Both the position numbers and the translations under genes were made by a program. From contig JAMXBD010000206.1 of NCBI GenBank assembly GCA_024138025.1, positions 806,001 to 870,000 on the forward strand: DNA of 64,000 nucleotides, read 5' to 3'. Origin of the DNA: Combretum micranthum. Lineage: Eukaryota; Streptophyta; Magnoliopsida; Myrtales; Combretaceae. Under the pieces are notes generated by a model that ran no database searches, was not told the DNA's origin, and was given only the letters and a program-made list of their open reading frames with translations. Of the stretch, positions 11,908 through 22,761 are shown in pieces (position 1 is the first letter of the stretch; each line of letters opens with the position of its first letter).

Positions 11908-14900
11908 TTAATAGGGTGAGGAAAGATCGATCTGATTGAGTCTACTGAACCATATAGAATGCAAAATCATGTGAAACAAATCGTATTTAATGGGTCTGGG
12001 GTTCCAAAGGAAGTGCTTCTGCACCATCTTAAGGTTGGCAAGCATCCGCAAGTACCTTTTCAGAGGGATAGCAGTTAAAATCTCCTTCAAATTCTTTATA
12101 TCCTTCTCTGCCACAATGATTGAGAATGCACTCCAATCTAAGACATCATCCAAAGGGGGGACAAAATTGTCTGCTATAATAACTGGAACACATTCATAGT
12201 AAATAGACTCTACAATCCTTGGACTGTTGACTTCATAACCCATTGGGCATATGCAGTACCTACTGTTCTTCATGTGTTGTACATAAGACATATTACGGGA
12301 TACTCTATTGGGTAGAGGACCATATATTTTCATGTCCTCATCCTTATCTTGCCAGTATTTCAGAAGTGTGGGGCGCACCCTTCCATGCATATTTCCGGCA
12401 AAGAAGGCAAGGATTGAACGTTTTGATACTCTTTGACCACCACCAACATTTCTATGAGGCCTCTTTGGAGCCCTTATAGTGGTTTCAGGTAGAGAAACGT
12501 CCTTCCCTGCAGTAAAAATTCCTTCAGATAGGTCAGCATTACATAAGGCCTTTATAGTATTTTTTGTTAGCTCTTCATGCGCAGTTAATGTATAAGGGCC
12601 CTGCAGAAGATTATAAAAGGAAATGGAAAGTTAGGTGGACGCAAACACATTGCCTTCTTACCCCAAAAATAATAATAATAATAATAACAATAATGTTATT
12701 GCCTTCTGAATTTGATATATATAATAATTAAGCATCGTTAAGGAAATCAAAAAATGTGCATGCAGGCACACGCTCGTAGGTACACCATATAAACCAACAT
12801 ACCCAGTCATGGCAAGCAACAAGAAAATGGTCTGAACCGTGTGTTCTATTCCAAAAGGGGTACTTCACTGCAAGACTATTCACATAATCTCGCAAGAAAA
12901 ACGAAAGTGGCTTTATATTATGTGATCCAGGCACATAAAGAGCCAATTCCAGCTGGCGTGAACTATAAGGAAGATAAAACAGGTGAGCTTTTTCAGGGTC
13001 CCTTGTTACAAACTGTCTGTTAGCCTCCATAAACCTCATAAACCATCCTTCAGAAGCATAAATTCCCTGGAGGGCAGGCGTATGGAAAATAGGCCGTTTC
13101 CCATCTTGATAGATATAAACTTTAAGGATCATTTCCATCAACTCATAGCTCCTGGAAATTGAGTTGAAGATGTAAACTTTCAAATAGATTAATTATATAA
13201 GATTTTTCAATGAATAGAAATATCAAATCCAGTCCTGACCTTAAAATTAAACAACATAACAACACTTTTTGACAAATAGATAGGTCTAAACATCATGATT
13301 TCAAGTCATGAACCAAATGTGGAAAACAGGAAAGGTATCTTTTTCTTCATAATATAGACCCACAAAGTATTTCTCAAGAGTTGTGGCAACAAACTTTCCA
13401 TAGTTGGTATTCAGTGTAATATAACATGAAGAAAGATTTTAAATTAATGTAGCAATTAGCAAGATATTAAGAATTCACCGATGTATCATCGATGTACTTC
13501 TTCAAAATGAAGACTGTATTCTCAAAATGCTTCAATAAAATTATGGAAAAGCAAAGCAGATAATGATTTTGATGATGGTAACTGGTTATGAAAGTTTTTG
13601 TACTTTAATATATGCCTGCCTTTTCCCAAATAAGAAGTATGTATGCTGAAAATCTTTAAAATAGAGAAACAAGATCATTGAGAGTGTAAAATCCTCAATC
13701 AGCAATACGAGTACAAAATGCAGCAAAAGTCAAATATAGTCTCCAATCATCATGCTTCACAGCTGGGGACACTTGCTGTTTGCTGGTTCCCATGGAACTT
13801 CAAGCCGTTTAGTACATATGAGGCATAAAAGAGATGGTGAGAAAGGAAAAATAAGATCTCAGAAAACCAGGGCAAGTAAAAGCTTTTCAAAAACATGATT
13901 CCAGTATGTAAAACAGTGATCTTCGTCTCTTAGCAAAGCAAAAAATATGAAAAAAAAAAAAAGGGGGAGTTTGAAAAGTTTTGCAAACTAATCTGTGTGG
14001 TGATTCTTTTTTCCTTCAAAATGAAAAACCAATTGCATGAAGTTGGCCAACAAACTATCATTTTCTCAATCATTACAAGACTAATAAAGTGAGAGAAAAG
14101 GCTCCTCTTTCTCACTGGCTTATTTCAAAGCACATTGCCTGCTACCTCTACTTGCATATCAATTATGCAAGATGAAGGAAAAAGCATCCATGAAGTTGTA
14201 GAAGTCCCACTTTACTGGTAAAAAGTTTTAAATTCTACCAAAATTAAATAGCAGATGATGTATACCTTTTGAAGACGGAAACATTTTTAAATATTGGAGC
14301 ATATAAATCAGGATCATTGATAATTGTTGAAGCATTCGCAATCTCCCTTCTAGCATACGCTAGCGCCTCTTGGGTTTTCAAGGACCAAACATACCTCTAG
14401 CACAGAGAGAAAAGGAACATATTAGATGAATGAATGCTAGGTTATAGTTTACCATAGCAAAAAAGTATGAGGGAATCATGATCACCTGCAGTACTGATGG
14501 AACAGATCTTGGAGGAGGCGGAGGAGGTGGGCTACTTATTATTCTTTTCCTGTTTCTTCTCCTTTTAGAACCCAGATTCCTTGTTTGAAGAACTACAGGT
14601 TTCTCTTCTTGAGTTGCTGTAGATTTCCATTCCTGGATGTGCTGTTGAGTTGAAGCATTTATTGAAACTATAGGAGTAGTAGGAATCAGCCAAGATATCT
14701 CCATTACTGCCCCATTCAGGGCTTCACTCAAATGAATGGTGCTATTCAAAGAGTCACATGGTGAATTTTTTCCAGGAAATGAGAACCACAGATCCAAAGA
14801 ATGAGGGTATATTAAAACTGGAAGCACTATCCCAGCCATTGTCATAATTGCTCCCATAATAATAATTTGTCTCCAAAGCTTTCTCTTACCAAAAACCCGA

Positions 14901-14950
14901 AATAGTTCTCTTGTTAGAAAAACACCTATATGATGCATTAACTTTCTCAT
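11908..14950 (-). CDS. GT47 / exostosin-family glycosyltransferase, type II membrane protein
   Basis: I join four coding exons: 14950-14486, 14396-14266, 13151-12803 and 12600-11908 (545 aa). All borders are GT..AG and all phases agree. Start: the ATG at 14950 has an in-frame TAA 12 nt upstream. Residues 1-28 are basic, 29-48 form a single hydrophobic membrane anchor, and 49-190 are a variable stem with seven prolines in a row at 141-147. The exostosin domain fills most of 199-535. It holds KRSYELMEMILKVYIY at the exon 2/3 join, DHFLVACHDW at 306-315, SRYCICP at 428-434, RIVES at 443-447, VPVIIADNF at 453-461 and PPLDDVLDWSAFS at 463-475. Members of this plant subgroup (At5g03795-like) are Golgi enzymes that transfer sugars to cell-wall polysaccharides or arabinogalactan proteins. 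Length and architecture are normal. Donor and acceptor sugars cannot be read from the sequence. Confidence 0.92.
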
Positions 14951-17130
14951 CTCATAATATTAGATACATGTAACCTGAATAGTTAAAAGGTTCATCCAAC
15001 CGAAACAATGCCCTGCGGTTCCCACCTTAAATGGAACTCAATTCTATGACTTTAACAGCTGACTTCCTGGCTGCTGAATAAGGAAAATAAGATAATGCCT
15101 TGTTCTCTAAATGAGCCAATGCTCAATCTCATTAATGAAATCAGTTCCACATTGCAAGCATGCATCTTAGACCAGGAATCCTGTAATATAATATATAGCA
15201 ATAAATATGAGAAAAGATAGAGCATATATTGAATTAACTACTCAATCATTTCACTTCTGCTTTAATCACAACTGCTGATCAATCTGATGAAGATTTTCAT
15301 TGAGCCAATTTAATTCAACTTAAAAGCCACTAAAATTCCAGTAACTTAAAAAATTTATGCTCAACATTCATTTCTCATGCACCGGCTCCATTTGATAGAA
15401 CACTACCTGATATAAAGCTTGAGTTAAATTTATTCCATAGTCCAAGTCGATCAACTGTCTAAAGCTACATGAGCCTTCTGAACTTAAACCCAAGCTCGGA
15501 GGAAAGAGAAACCAAAAAACAAATTGTTTCAGAAAAAAGATACTATCAATGTTAGCACACCTATATACATTTACATAGAATTTATAGTAAGGTCATGGAA
15601 TTAATATGTGATGAGCTATTCAAGCCAAGTGCAAGCAAACTTCAACCTTGCACCAACTACTTACTACTCAAGCTCAAACTGAATGCCATCACTCATGTGA
15701 AATTCAATTAATTCATGAATGAAAATGCATTGTCAATCAATAAGGCCTTAGGATCATAGATGTTAGGAAACTAAGCAATACTATGATACTGATATCAACT
15801 GATGAATGTATTCATATCTAGATCTTCACCACAATGTCATAGAACTAATTTAGATAAGGAGCTATTCAATTGATGTGCAAACAGACATTTCAATCTCCCA
15901 CCAATTGCTACTCAAACCCACATTGAATTGAACTCAATCTCTAACAAGCAATGCTCAATTAGTTCATAAACTGAACTTGTATAGCTCACAACAAAATTAA
16001 AAACTTACCAACGTTAAAACAACAAAAAAAAGCCTCTATAATTTAGTAACAACCTAAGAGAACTCCTATATGTATGATTAGATGGTTGAAGGCTAGTTGT
16101 ATAACTAATAGCATGCCAACAAAAAGATTGACCAACAAATCTTATAATACTACACCGTCACACCAAAAACTAACGACTAAAGCTCTGCTGAAGACAATAG
16201 AGCTAATAAGACTACCAAAATTCCTCCAAAGAAACTTGACCAATTGCTCCAAGAAACATGTAAAGCATCTAATTATAACAATAATAATTACAACAACTAC
16301 AACAAGAGCAACACACCAAAAGTTAATATGACCAAATTCAAGTGAAGATAGTGGCCAAAGCAACCAAATTTGGATTGTATATTTTTTATCTTTATTTGTA
16401 TTCGTAGCTACATTTCAACGGATAACAAACAGATATTAAATAGATGGAAAGCTGACGAACCAAACATAATAAGGAAGGAGTTGTAAAAGCCATATAAAGT
16501 ATAAAAGCAAAATAACATGTTCTCATGTTAATGAAACTATATAATGAAGTCCTGTTATATCAATCACATACAGCCATATTTGATTAATTCAGGGTACAGA
16601 GGGAATGCAATTAGCCTCAGAACCATACAATCTTATAAAAACCAGCGAGTCCTGCAAATCGAGTAGATTCATCTATAAAACTCAATCCTCAAAACACAAA
16701 ATTATGATATGAATACCAATCACAAAGACGGCTCTTTTTTTTTTTTTTTTTTTAATTTCTAAACGAGTGGAGAGACTCAACCCAGCTCATCAAACTTGCT
16801 TGTTCTTCAAAAAACTTATCAAAGGCCATCACTTTTAAATCATCAAATCATTCCTAGACCTAATTAATCTCACTCTCTCTCTATCTCTAGCTTGTTAATC
16901 ACACCATAAAATTACATAGTTTGCAATCAGTTAACGCAAAATCAAAGGTAATTATCCAATAATATCAATTTTCAAATAATTAAGAAGCTAAAAAGGCATA
17001 ATTAATGAAGACATACAGACAGACCTATATATATATGGTACCTTGAAAACTTAAGAAAGAGATGTCACTGGATTGAATGAATTGTTTAGCCCACAAGAGA
17101 TAGAGAGAGAGAGAGAGAGAGCGTAACGAC
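14951..17130 (-). other. Probable 5'UTR exons and long 5'UTR intron of the glycosyltransferase gene
   Basis: On the minus strand, an acceptor CATTCAG at 14975 leaves a 24-nt leader before the ATG. A donor AAG|GTACCATA lies at 17041/17040. A first non-coding exon of about 17041-17130 followed by a 2.07-kb intron (14975-17040) is therefore likely. The region has no supported coding sequence on either strand, and the frames at 16074-16331 (+) and 16142-16363 (-) are low-complexity. The leader exon contains a CT repeat (minus sense). This is inferred from splice consensus only. Confidence 0.5.
17102..17121. repeat. GA/CT microsatellite in the presumed 5'UTR
   Basis: An almost pure (GA)n tract, read as (CT)n in the gene's sense, sits just downstream of the presumed start of transcription. 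CT-rich leaders are common in plant 5'UTRs. Confidence 0.8.
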
Positions 17131-17157
17131 TTTTTGCTTAAGAAGAAAAGTTTATAC

Positions 17158-17165
17158 ATTTATAG
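17158..17165 (-). promoter_or_regulatory. TATA box of the glycosyltransferase gene
   Basis: The minus strand reads CTATAAAT here, about 30 bp upstream of the presumed 5' end of the CT-rich leader exon. A plant TATA box lies at that spacing from the transcription start. This is consensus and position only. Confidence 0.5.
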
Positions 17166-17339
17166 TGAAGCATCCAGCGTTGATTCAGTTAAAATCCCAC
17201 GAAATGACATTGACATTCTCGGCTATATTATGGGTACGAGAAAGTAAGGAAAAAGTCTTAGATGGACACGTTTTTATAAGATATGGATGGAGTTTTATTT
17301 AACAACGATTTATATTTTGGAAAAATGTTTTTCATGTCT

Positions 17340-18060
17340 TTCCTTATTATTAGATATCTTGAAAAATAATCTTTAAATAGATTAAGTTTTTTGTTTCTGT
17401 TTTTATGGAAAATTATAATTTTTTTAAGAAAGTCATTTTTCAAATTGTTGATTTTTCAAATTAGAATAGAAAAAAAAAATTTGGGAATTAGTCTCTATAA
17501 AGTGTTGTTGCTTTAACAAAATTATAATTATTTAATTCTCATGAGGGATAATCGTATATGAATTGCATTTTAATAATGAAAGTAATTTATTTTTAATAAA
17601 AATGAAACATGCATTAGAGAATATAGATAAAGTAAAGAGTAATTGTAAATATTTATTATTAAATCACTTACGTATTGTCTGATATATAAAAGTTGCTGAT
17701 AGCAATTTATTTAGATATGATTACAAATTATATAATATTTTGAAAAAATAAAATCTTATGATATTTTTTATAAGAATAATCAAATACATAAAAATATGTG
17801 ATTTTAAAGAAAATACATTTGAAAAGAATGTTTTGTGCTCATTGCTAACAAAGGTTTTGCCCAGATCAAAAGGGACTTGAAATTATGCCAATTATATAAG
17901 AAGAACCAAATACATAAAAATATATTATTTACTTAAAAAGATTTTTAGACAAAATTGTTTTGTATTGACAAGTAGTTTCCCTCGATATAAAATTTTATCT
18001 AGAATTAACTTAGAGCTAGGTTATAAGAATTTATCACAAGATTATGTTGTAGTCTCTACC
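17340..18060. repeat. Diverged 0.7-kb repeat, copy 1
   Basis: It aligns in the same orientation with 24640-25385 along its whole length. Shared strings include TTTAAATAGATTA, TTTTTAAGAAAGT, TTAGAATGGAAA-like, GCATTAGA, TATATAATATTTT, AGAAGAACC.ATA and TAACTTAGAGC. Within each copy a block of about 140 bp (ATACATAAAAATAT ... TTTTGTGCTA-like) is repeated once in tandem. No coding potential or terminal repeats were recognised, so the repeat type is unknown. Confidence 0.7.
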
Positions 18061-19784
18061 TAATTAAAATTCACAAGTTCTGAGCAAGACATGCACAATC
18101 AACCAAAAATTTAAGAAAAATTTGCAGTCACCATTAGTGGCCTATTACGAAATAATTGGCATCAGCAAAACAATGATTGTACAACACCAAAGTAAACACA
18201 ATTACTTGGTGTGAGAAGTTTCCAAACATTACAAGATAAATCAGGGTAATACACCAACAAAATTGGAAAACAGAGGCAATTAAGTACCAAATTTAATTAC
18301 AATTAATTTTAAGATAGAGACAAATTTACAACAAAATATAATATTAAATAAAATAATAATAGCAATTTTTATTACAATAGAAATATATTAACAATAGATA
18401 ATAGTAGTTGATATTATACTAATCACAATTATAATAAAAATCAATCTAAAAATGTTTTTTTTCCCCTTTTTTTCTTATTTTAAAAGAGCGCAACATTAAA
18501 TTCACTTGTTCTTAAAATAACTTATCAAAAGACAGGCAACTTCCAATCATCAAATTTATAAGCGTCATTGCCACTCTCTAAAGCTCATTAATCATACTAT
18601 TGTCATGTTTGGTATATAAGATTTGTCTGGATTAGAATGAATGAGGATCAAATGGAGTAGAACGAGAAAGGGAATGAAAATCCATTCCTATATTTGAATA
18701 TATTTTAGGAATGGAAAGGAAAAAAAATGTCAATTTACAAAAGCTATTGTAATCCCCAGGTTTTTGCCATAGCATGAGTTAAAATTTTAAAAGAATTAAA
18801 AATCTAAATCTAATTTTATATCTTGAAATAATAGTATATTAATTAATATCCCATAGATGTTCTAAATTATTTTTGTGTTATATGCATTAAGGATTTTTTG
18901 AATTTCATTTCATATATTTAAATCTTTTCCAAAAGTACTAGAAATTTACTTGCAAGTTGTCTACTATAAGTTTTAAAAGTATGGACATATTGTCTTTTCT
19001 TTTAATAAGCTTTCTTTCATTAAATGTTGAAATGACAATTCCCAATTACACCATACTTTTTTTTTAAGTAAAAGAAACACCATTAGAGATTTGAAAGTTT
19101 ACACCAATTAGATGTTGTTGTTTTCAAAAAATAAATATGACGTTTTCGAAATCTACTTTTCTAATATACTCTCTTTTACCCATACAAAATTTTTTTCTTC
19201 CAAACGTTCATATTTTTAGCTTAAGAAACCCTAAGATTGTATGTACAAGCTACACAACTAGTGTTTTGAAAACAAGAAAATGAGATAATATCAAAAAACA
19301 CGATAGGTATCTTTGTTTGTGTTGTTTTCAAAGATTTCAAAAAGTATCTTTATTAAATACACCAGTACATATGCACATTTCACCATTCACGTGTGAAACG
19401 TCATTTTTAGCAAATATCATGTTTTAGAAAACTAAAAAACGAACCTGGTTTGCTAAGAAATATTAAAAAATAAATACAAGCCTGCTTTTGAGTTTATTTA
19501 AACTTAAAATGAATAATGTCTATTATATGTGTATAAACAAAAGTTATCTTAGCTTATTTGAGCAAAGAATGACAAAACATGAAATAAGATAAAGTATATC
19601 AACCCTCTAAGCTCTTATGATAGATCTAGAGATAGATACAAGAAGATAAGTCTCATGTTGGATTAGTAAGTATAAGGAGTTGTTGTGTTGGGATGTCTTT
19701 ATCCATGTTTTGATACTATGATCTATTCTGGAAGAGTTTGTAGTGAGATGAAGTTGTTTTAGAAGTTGTTCTATTTGTTATTAG
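18061..19784. other. Gene-free AT-rich DNA
   Basis: No coding or RNA gene was recognised. A segment near 18605-18735 (TTTGGTATATAAGATTTG, then GGAATGAAAATCCATTCC) resembles one end of a MITE, but I could not find the matching end. Confidence 0.5.
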
Positions 19785-20538
19785 TGTCGCGGCCTATTTT
19801 TTCCCTCAAGGTGGTAGCCTTAGTATAAGTGTCGAAGGGTAAGTTTTGATACAATAGTATCTATCGCAGCCCAAAGTCAAGCCATTGATGCACCCCACAA
19901 TAGATACTGAAGGTTGTTGCGGCCAAAATAAAACCAAGTACATGGAGCACAGCTTCTGTTGTGGCCTAATGTCAAGCCTTCGACATGCCTACAACACAAG
20001 CCCTGAGCTTTTTAGCAGTACGTGACCTCCAGTTTGTTAAGGTGCAGCTTAGTTTTCTAGTCGCAATGTATCTCACGACCCTTCCTAAACTATCATCGAC
20101 CCCTAGTTTGCTTTGTGTGATGATATGAACCTTAACCCAGCATAAGTAATAAGCAATGATGAAGAACATAAGTTAAGAAGTTCTTATTAGAAATCTAGGA
20201 CAAATTAGTTCTGATAAGAGTTCTATCTTCTCTATTAAGTGTTTAGTGATGTATGTTTGTTGTTCTACAAAAACTTTTGATCAAGACCCAGATTTTGTAG
20301 TAGACTACTACAATCTCTAAGCAGGATGCACAGGTGAGTAACTTGAATCTTTTCATGATGTTGTATTTGTAATGTAGCTGCACTTGTCTCTATATAAATA
20401 CAATCGATTATATATAGGGATAGGGTTATTGTGTGTTGTATGGTACTTGAATGTATGGCAAGCTTTAATATCTAAAGCGATAACAAATTTCAATATGTTG
20501 ACATGAAATGATTATTGATGATTGTTTGACATTGTATG
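19785..20538. mobile_element. Old LTR-like sequence, left part (split by solo LTR A1)
   Basis: Starting at TGTCGCGGCCTATTTTT, a typical gypsy LTR terminus read in either direction, this block continues past the solo LTR into 23225-24010. On the plus strand it has a strong donor CACAG|GTGAGT at 20333/20334. The right part has an acceptor TGCTTTCAG at 23820. I read it as a fragment of a separate, older LTR into which A1 inserted. Orientation and family are not settled. Confidence 0.4.
20534..20538. repeat. Target-site duplication GTATG (left) of solo LTR A1
   Basis: GTATG lies immediately before the LTR and is repeated exactly at 23220-23224 immediately after it. A 5-bp duplication is standard for LTR retrotransposon integration. 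Confidence 0.9.
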
Positions 20539-20893
20539 TGTAAGGACCCGCCATTTTTACCCCTATATTTGATATAGGAGATAACGGATCCCCAACCACA
20601 TATAACCCCTAAGAGTATATGTAAGGTTGCCTAAAGAAATAGTTTGAGTAATTGTTTATCTAATTCTATAAGATAATATTCAACTAACAACATAGATATT
20701 AGCAGCGGAAATAACTCTACTTCTAAATAGCTACATACATACATATATACATATTACATCCAAGGGCTTTTTATAAGCCTTAAGCAAAACTCTCAAAACA
20801 AAACTCTACTAACACAACATTTACACCATCAACCAAAAATGAATCTCATCTAATCTATTACAATTATAGGTTCCATAGAGTCCATGGTCATCT

Positions 20894-20973
20894 CTAACCC
20901 TCCAACCCATCAAGAAAATCCTCGAAGTCAGTTCCGTACCCCATACTCGTATAGAACTCATCGGGATCATCAC
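20894..20973 (-). other. Candidate conserved short coding exon in LTR A1 (25 codons + TAG)
   Basis: Directly after a 3' splice-like TATCTATTTCAG, the frame GT-GAT-GAT encodes GDDPDEFYTSMGYG, then TDFEDFLDGLEG, then TAG. Copy A2 (57245-57324) has the same length and stop. The unrelated-looking LTR C (62392-62477) has GDED... then MGYGMDFEEFLE, also ending TAG. Between A and C the core differs mostly at third codon positions (TAC/TAT, GGA/GGC, TTC/TTT, CTT/CTC), the mark of selection on a protein. The peptide is strongly acidic. Its upstream exon, start codon and role are unknown. Confidence 0.5.
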
Positions 20974-21209
20974 CTGAAATAGATAAAATATGAGCCAAAG
21001 GCCCAATACACAAGTAACGAATACAAATGCGAAATGAATCACACATTCTTAGGCTAGACGCATTATGCAACAATCGCTTATTCATTAATAAGTCTTTAAT
21101 TAATAAGACAACAAGGTGCTAGTATTACGTCCGCCTCCCTGAATGGTCCCTACTGTTCATACAGACTAGGCAGCCCCACCTTCCGGCGTAGCCCGTAATA
21201 CTAGGGGTT

Positions 21210-21268
21210 CCTGAGTAACGCATCATGACGCTCAGGGGGTTGATATGAGCAGCTCGGATACTCATATC
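21210..21268 (-). other. Tandem hairpin module in LTR A1
   Basis: Stem 1 pairs CCTGAG (21210-21215) with CTCAGG (21231-21236). Stem 2 pairs GATATGAG (21242-21249) with CTCATATC (21261-21268) around an 11-nt loop. The same module occurs in A2 (57588-57645) and, with changed but still paired bases, in C (62657-62713). Stem 2 has a counterpart in B (33747-33767). It may be an RNA structure of the element's transcript. Confidence 0.6.
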
Positions 21269-21721
21269 TCCTAAACCATTCTAACCGATAACGAGAAAGA
21301 ACCCTGCCCCCAATCTGAGCAGGGTGCCGCTCTCCGAACCAGATTCAACGGCAACATCGACAATCAACACATAAATAACAATAGTATTCTCTTATTTTTA
21401 GGTAGTTTAATCTTGATGCCTACTCTAGCAAAGAGTCAAGCAAGTCACTGTGTACCTGATATAGCTCGGGAATTAACGGAGTCGACTGGGCGAGGATCTA
21501 ACACTGTTTAAATCCATAATAAATTCACACTTAGCTTAAACTCTAATTGATTAGTTCAAAACATGAATTCATCCAAGAAATCCAAATAAATTTATTCAAA
21601 ATCAAAATAAAGCATTTAAGCACCCTATTATACCCTAGATCACTTAATAAATACATAATCACTCAAATAAGAAACTTTGGAAAATTTTAGAAAAAGTTTT
21701 TAAAAATTCAAAAGCTTAGGG

Positions 21722-22240
21722 GATACGCCGGCACTCAACACCGGCGGCGTTGAGCCAGCGTTCAATGTCCTGAAAATTCACACTGCCAACGCTGGCAGTG
21801 TTCAAGGGTACGCCGTCAGCCTTCACTCCCTACGCCGGCGGCCTTTAGCCGGCGTTGATTCCAAAACCCTAAGTTTCAAAAACATCCAGAGAAGTGCAAG
21901 CCGGCCGTTTACTTATGTACGCGGGCAGCTTTGACACATACGCCGGCGGCGTTGATTTCAAACAGCCGGCGTACAATATAGATGAAAGAACGCCGGCTCA
22001 CTAGTCAAGCGAAAGTCGGCGGCGTTCGGTCGACCTTAAGAAATTTGGTTTCAACACGCCTCTACGCCGGCGGCGTAGAAGCTTAAATTGACGGCGTACG
22101 TTCTGAAGAACAGACGCTGGCAAAATCTTAGCATAAAAGCCGGCGGCGTAACAGACGACATTAGGAAAATTGGTTCTGTGGGCTTTCTACACCGCCTCTA
22201 CGCCGGCGGCGTGGAATCCCCAGATGCCGGCGTACGCTCA
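21722..22240. repeat. GC-rich array of GCCGGC-centred repeats in LTR A1
   Basis: Within an AT-rich LTR, about 0.5 kb is crowded with TACGCCGGCGGCGT-type units and their inverse, spaced tens of bases apart and joined by non-identical spacers. A perfect hairpin ACACTGCCA / TGGCAGTGT (21780-21788, 21793-21801) lies in it. The same block occupies 58095-58630 in copy A2. The block is dense in CpG and CCGG. Confidence 0.85.
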
Positions 22241-22642
22241 AAATCTAGCCTATACGAAAATGGTTTTTGAAATCCCCTGTTTTTATACATTTTGATCAAG
22301 TCTCAAAACTTTTCCAAACTTAGTCCAAACTTTCTAAAGTTTGTTATATGATTCAAATACTATCCTAACAACATGAATTCCACCTCTAATCATCAAATCA
22401 CCAATCATACTTCAAATTCACATATTAACTACTCATTCTTCAATTTTTCTATAACACCCATACCCACACTTCCATATTCCTATGAGATGCAAACTACCAC
22501 TTCATTAAGCACATAATCCCATTCAAACTACCATTCATGCACCAACTCAATCTCATACCAAACATCACCTCAAATCACATCTATTCTAACAATTACAACA
22601 ACACATTATAAAACATGAAATGAAAGATAAAAGTTGCTTTAA

Positions 22643-22648
22643 ACTTAC
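22643..22648 (-). other. 5' splice-site-like signal in LTR A1
   Basis: The minus strand reads CAT|GTAAGT here. The equivalent positions in A2 (59034) and A3 (63764, plus strand) read CAT|GTGAGT. The leader upstream is C/T-rich with (CTTT)n. A transcript starting in the LTR could splice from here to the acceptor at 20974. This is inference from consensus and conservation in three copies. Confidence 0.45.
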
Positions 22649-22730
22649 ATGAGTGAATCTTGGCTTAGGATGTTATTCAACTCCTTAAGCTTGTAGTAAA
22701 CCTTGGTTTAGGGTTTAAGGGCTTGGATTG

Positions 22731-22761
22731 AGAAAAGAAAGAAAGAAAGAAAGAAAGAAAA
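22731..22761. repeat. (GAAA)n microsatellite inside LTR A1
   Basis: A run of GAAA units in the presumed transcribed leader of the LTR. Copy A2 has a longer version at 59117-59152, and A3 has the CTTT strand at about 63657-63676. Confidence 0.9.

Noticed and set aside
16074..16363. Opposed frames in the glycosyltransferase 5' intron
   Set aside because: Low-complexity ACA/AAT-rich sequence inside a predicted intron, with no domain.
22088..22270. 60-codon frame in LTR A1 that is also open in A2 (58474-58656)
   Set aside because: It lies in the GC repeat array, its peptide (YAGGVE-type repeats) follows from the DNA repeat, and the similarity is explained by recent common origin. There is no evidence from family B or C.
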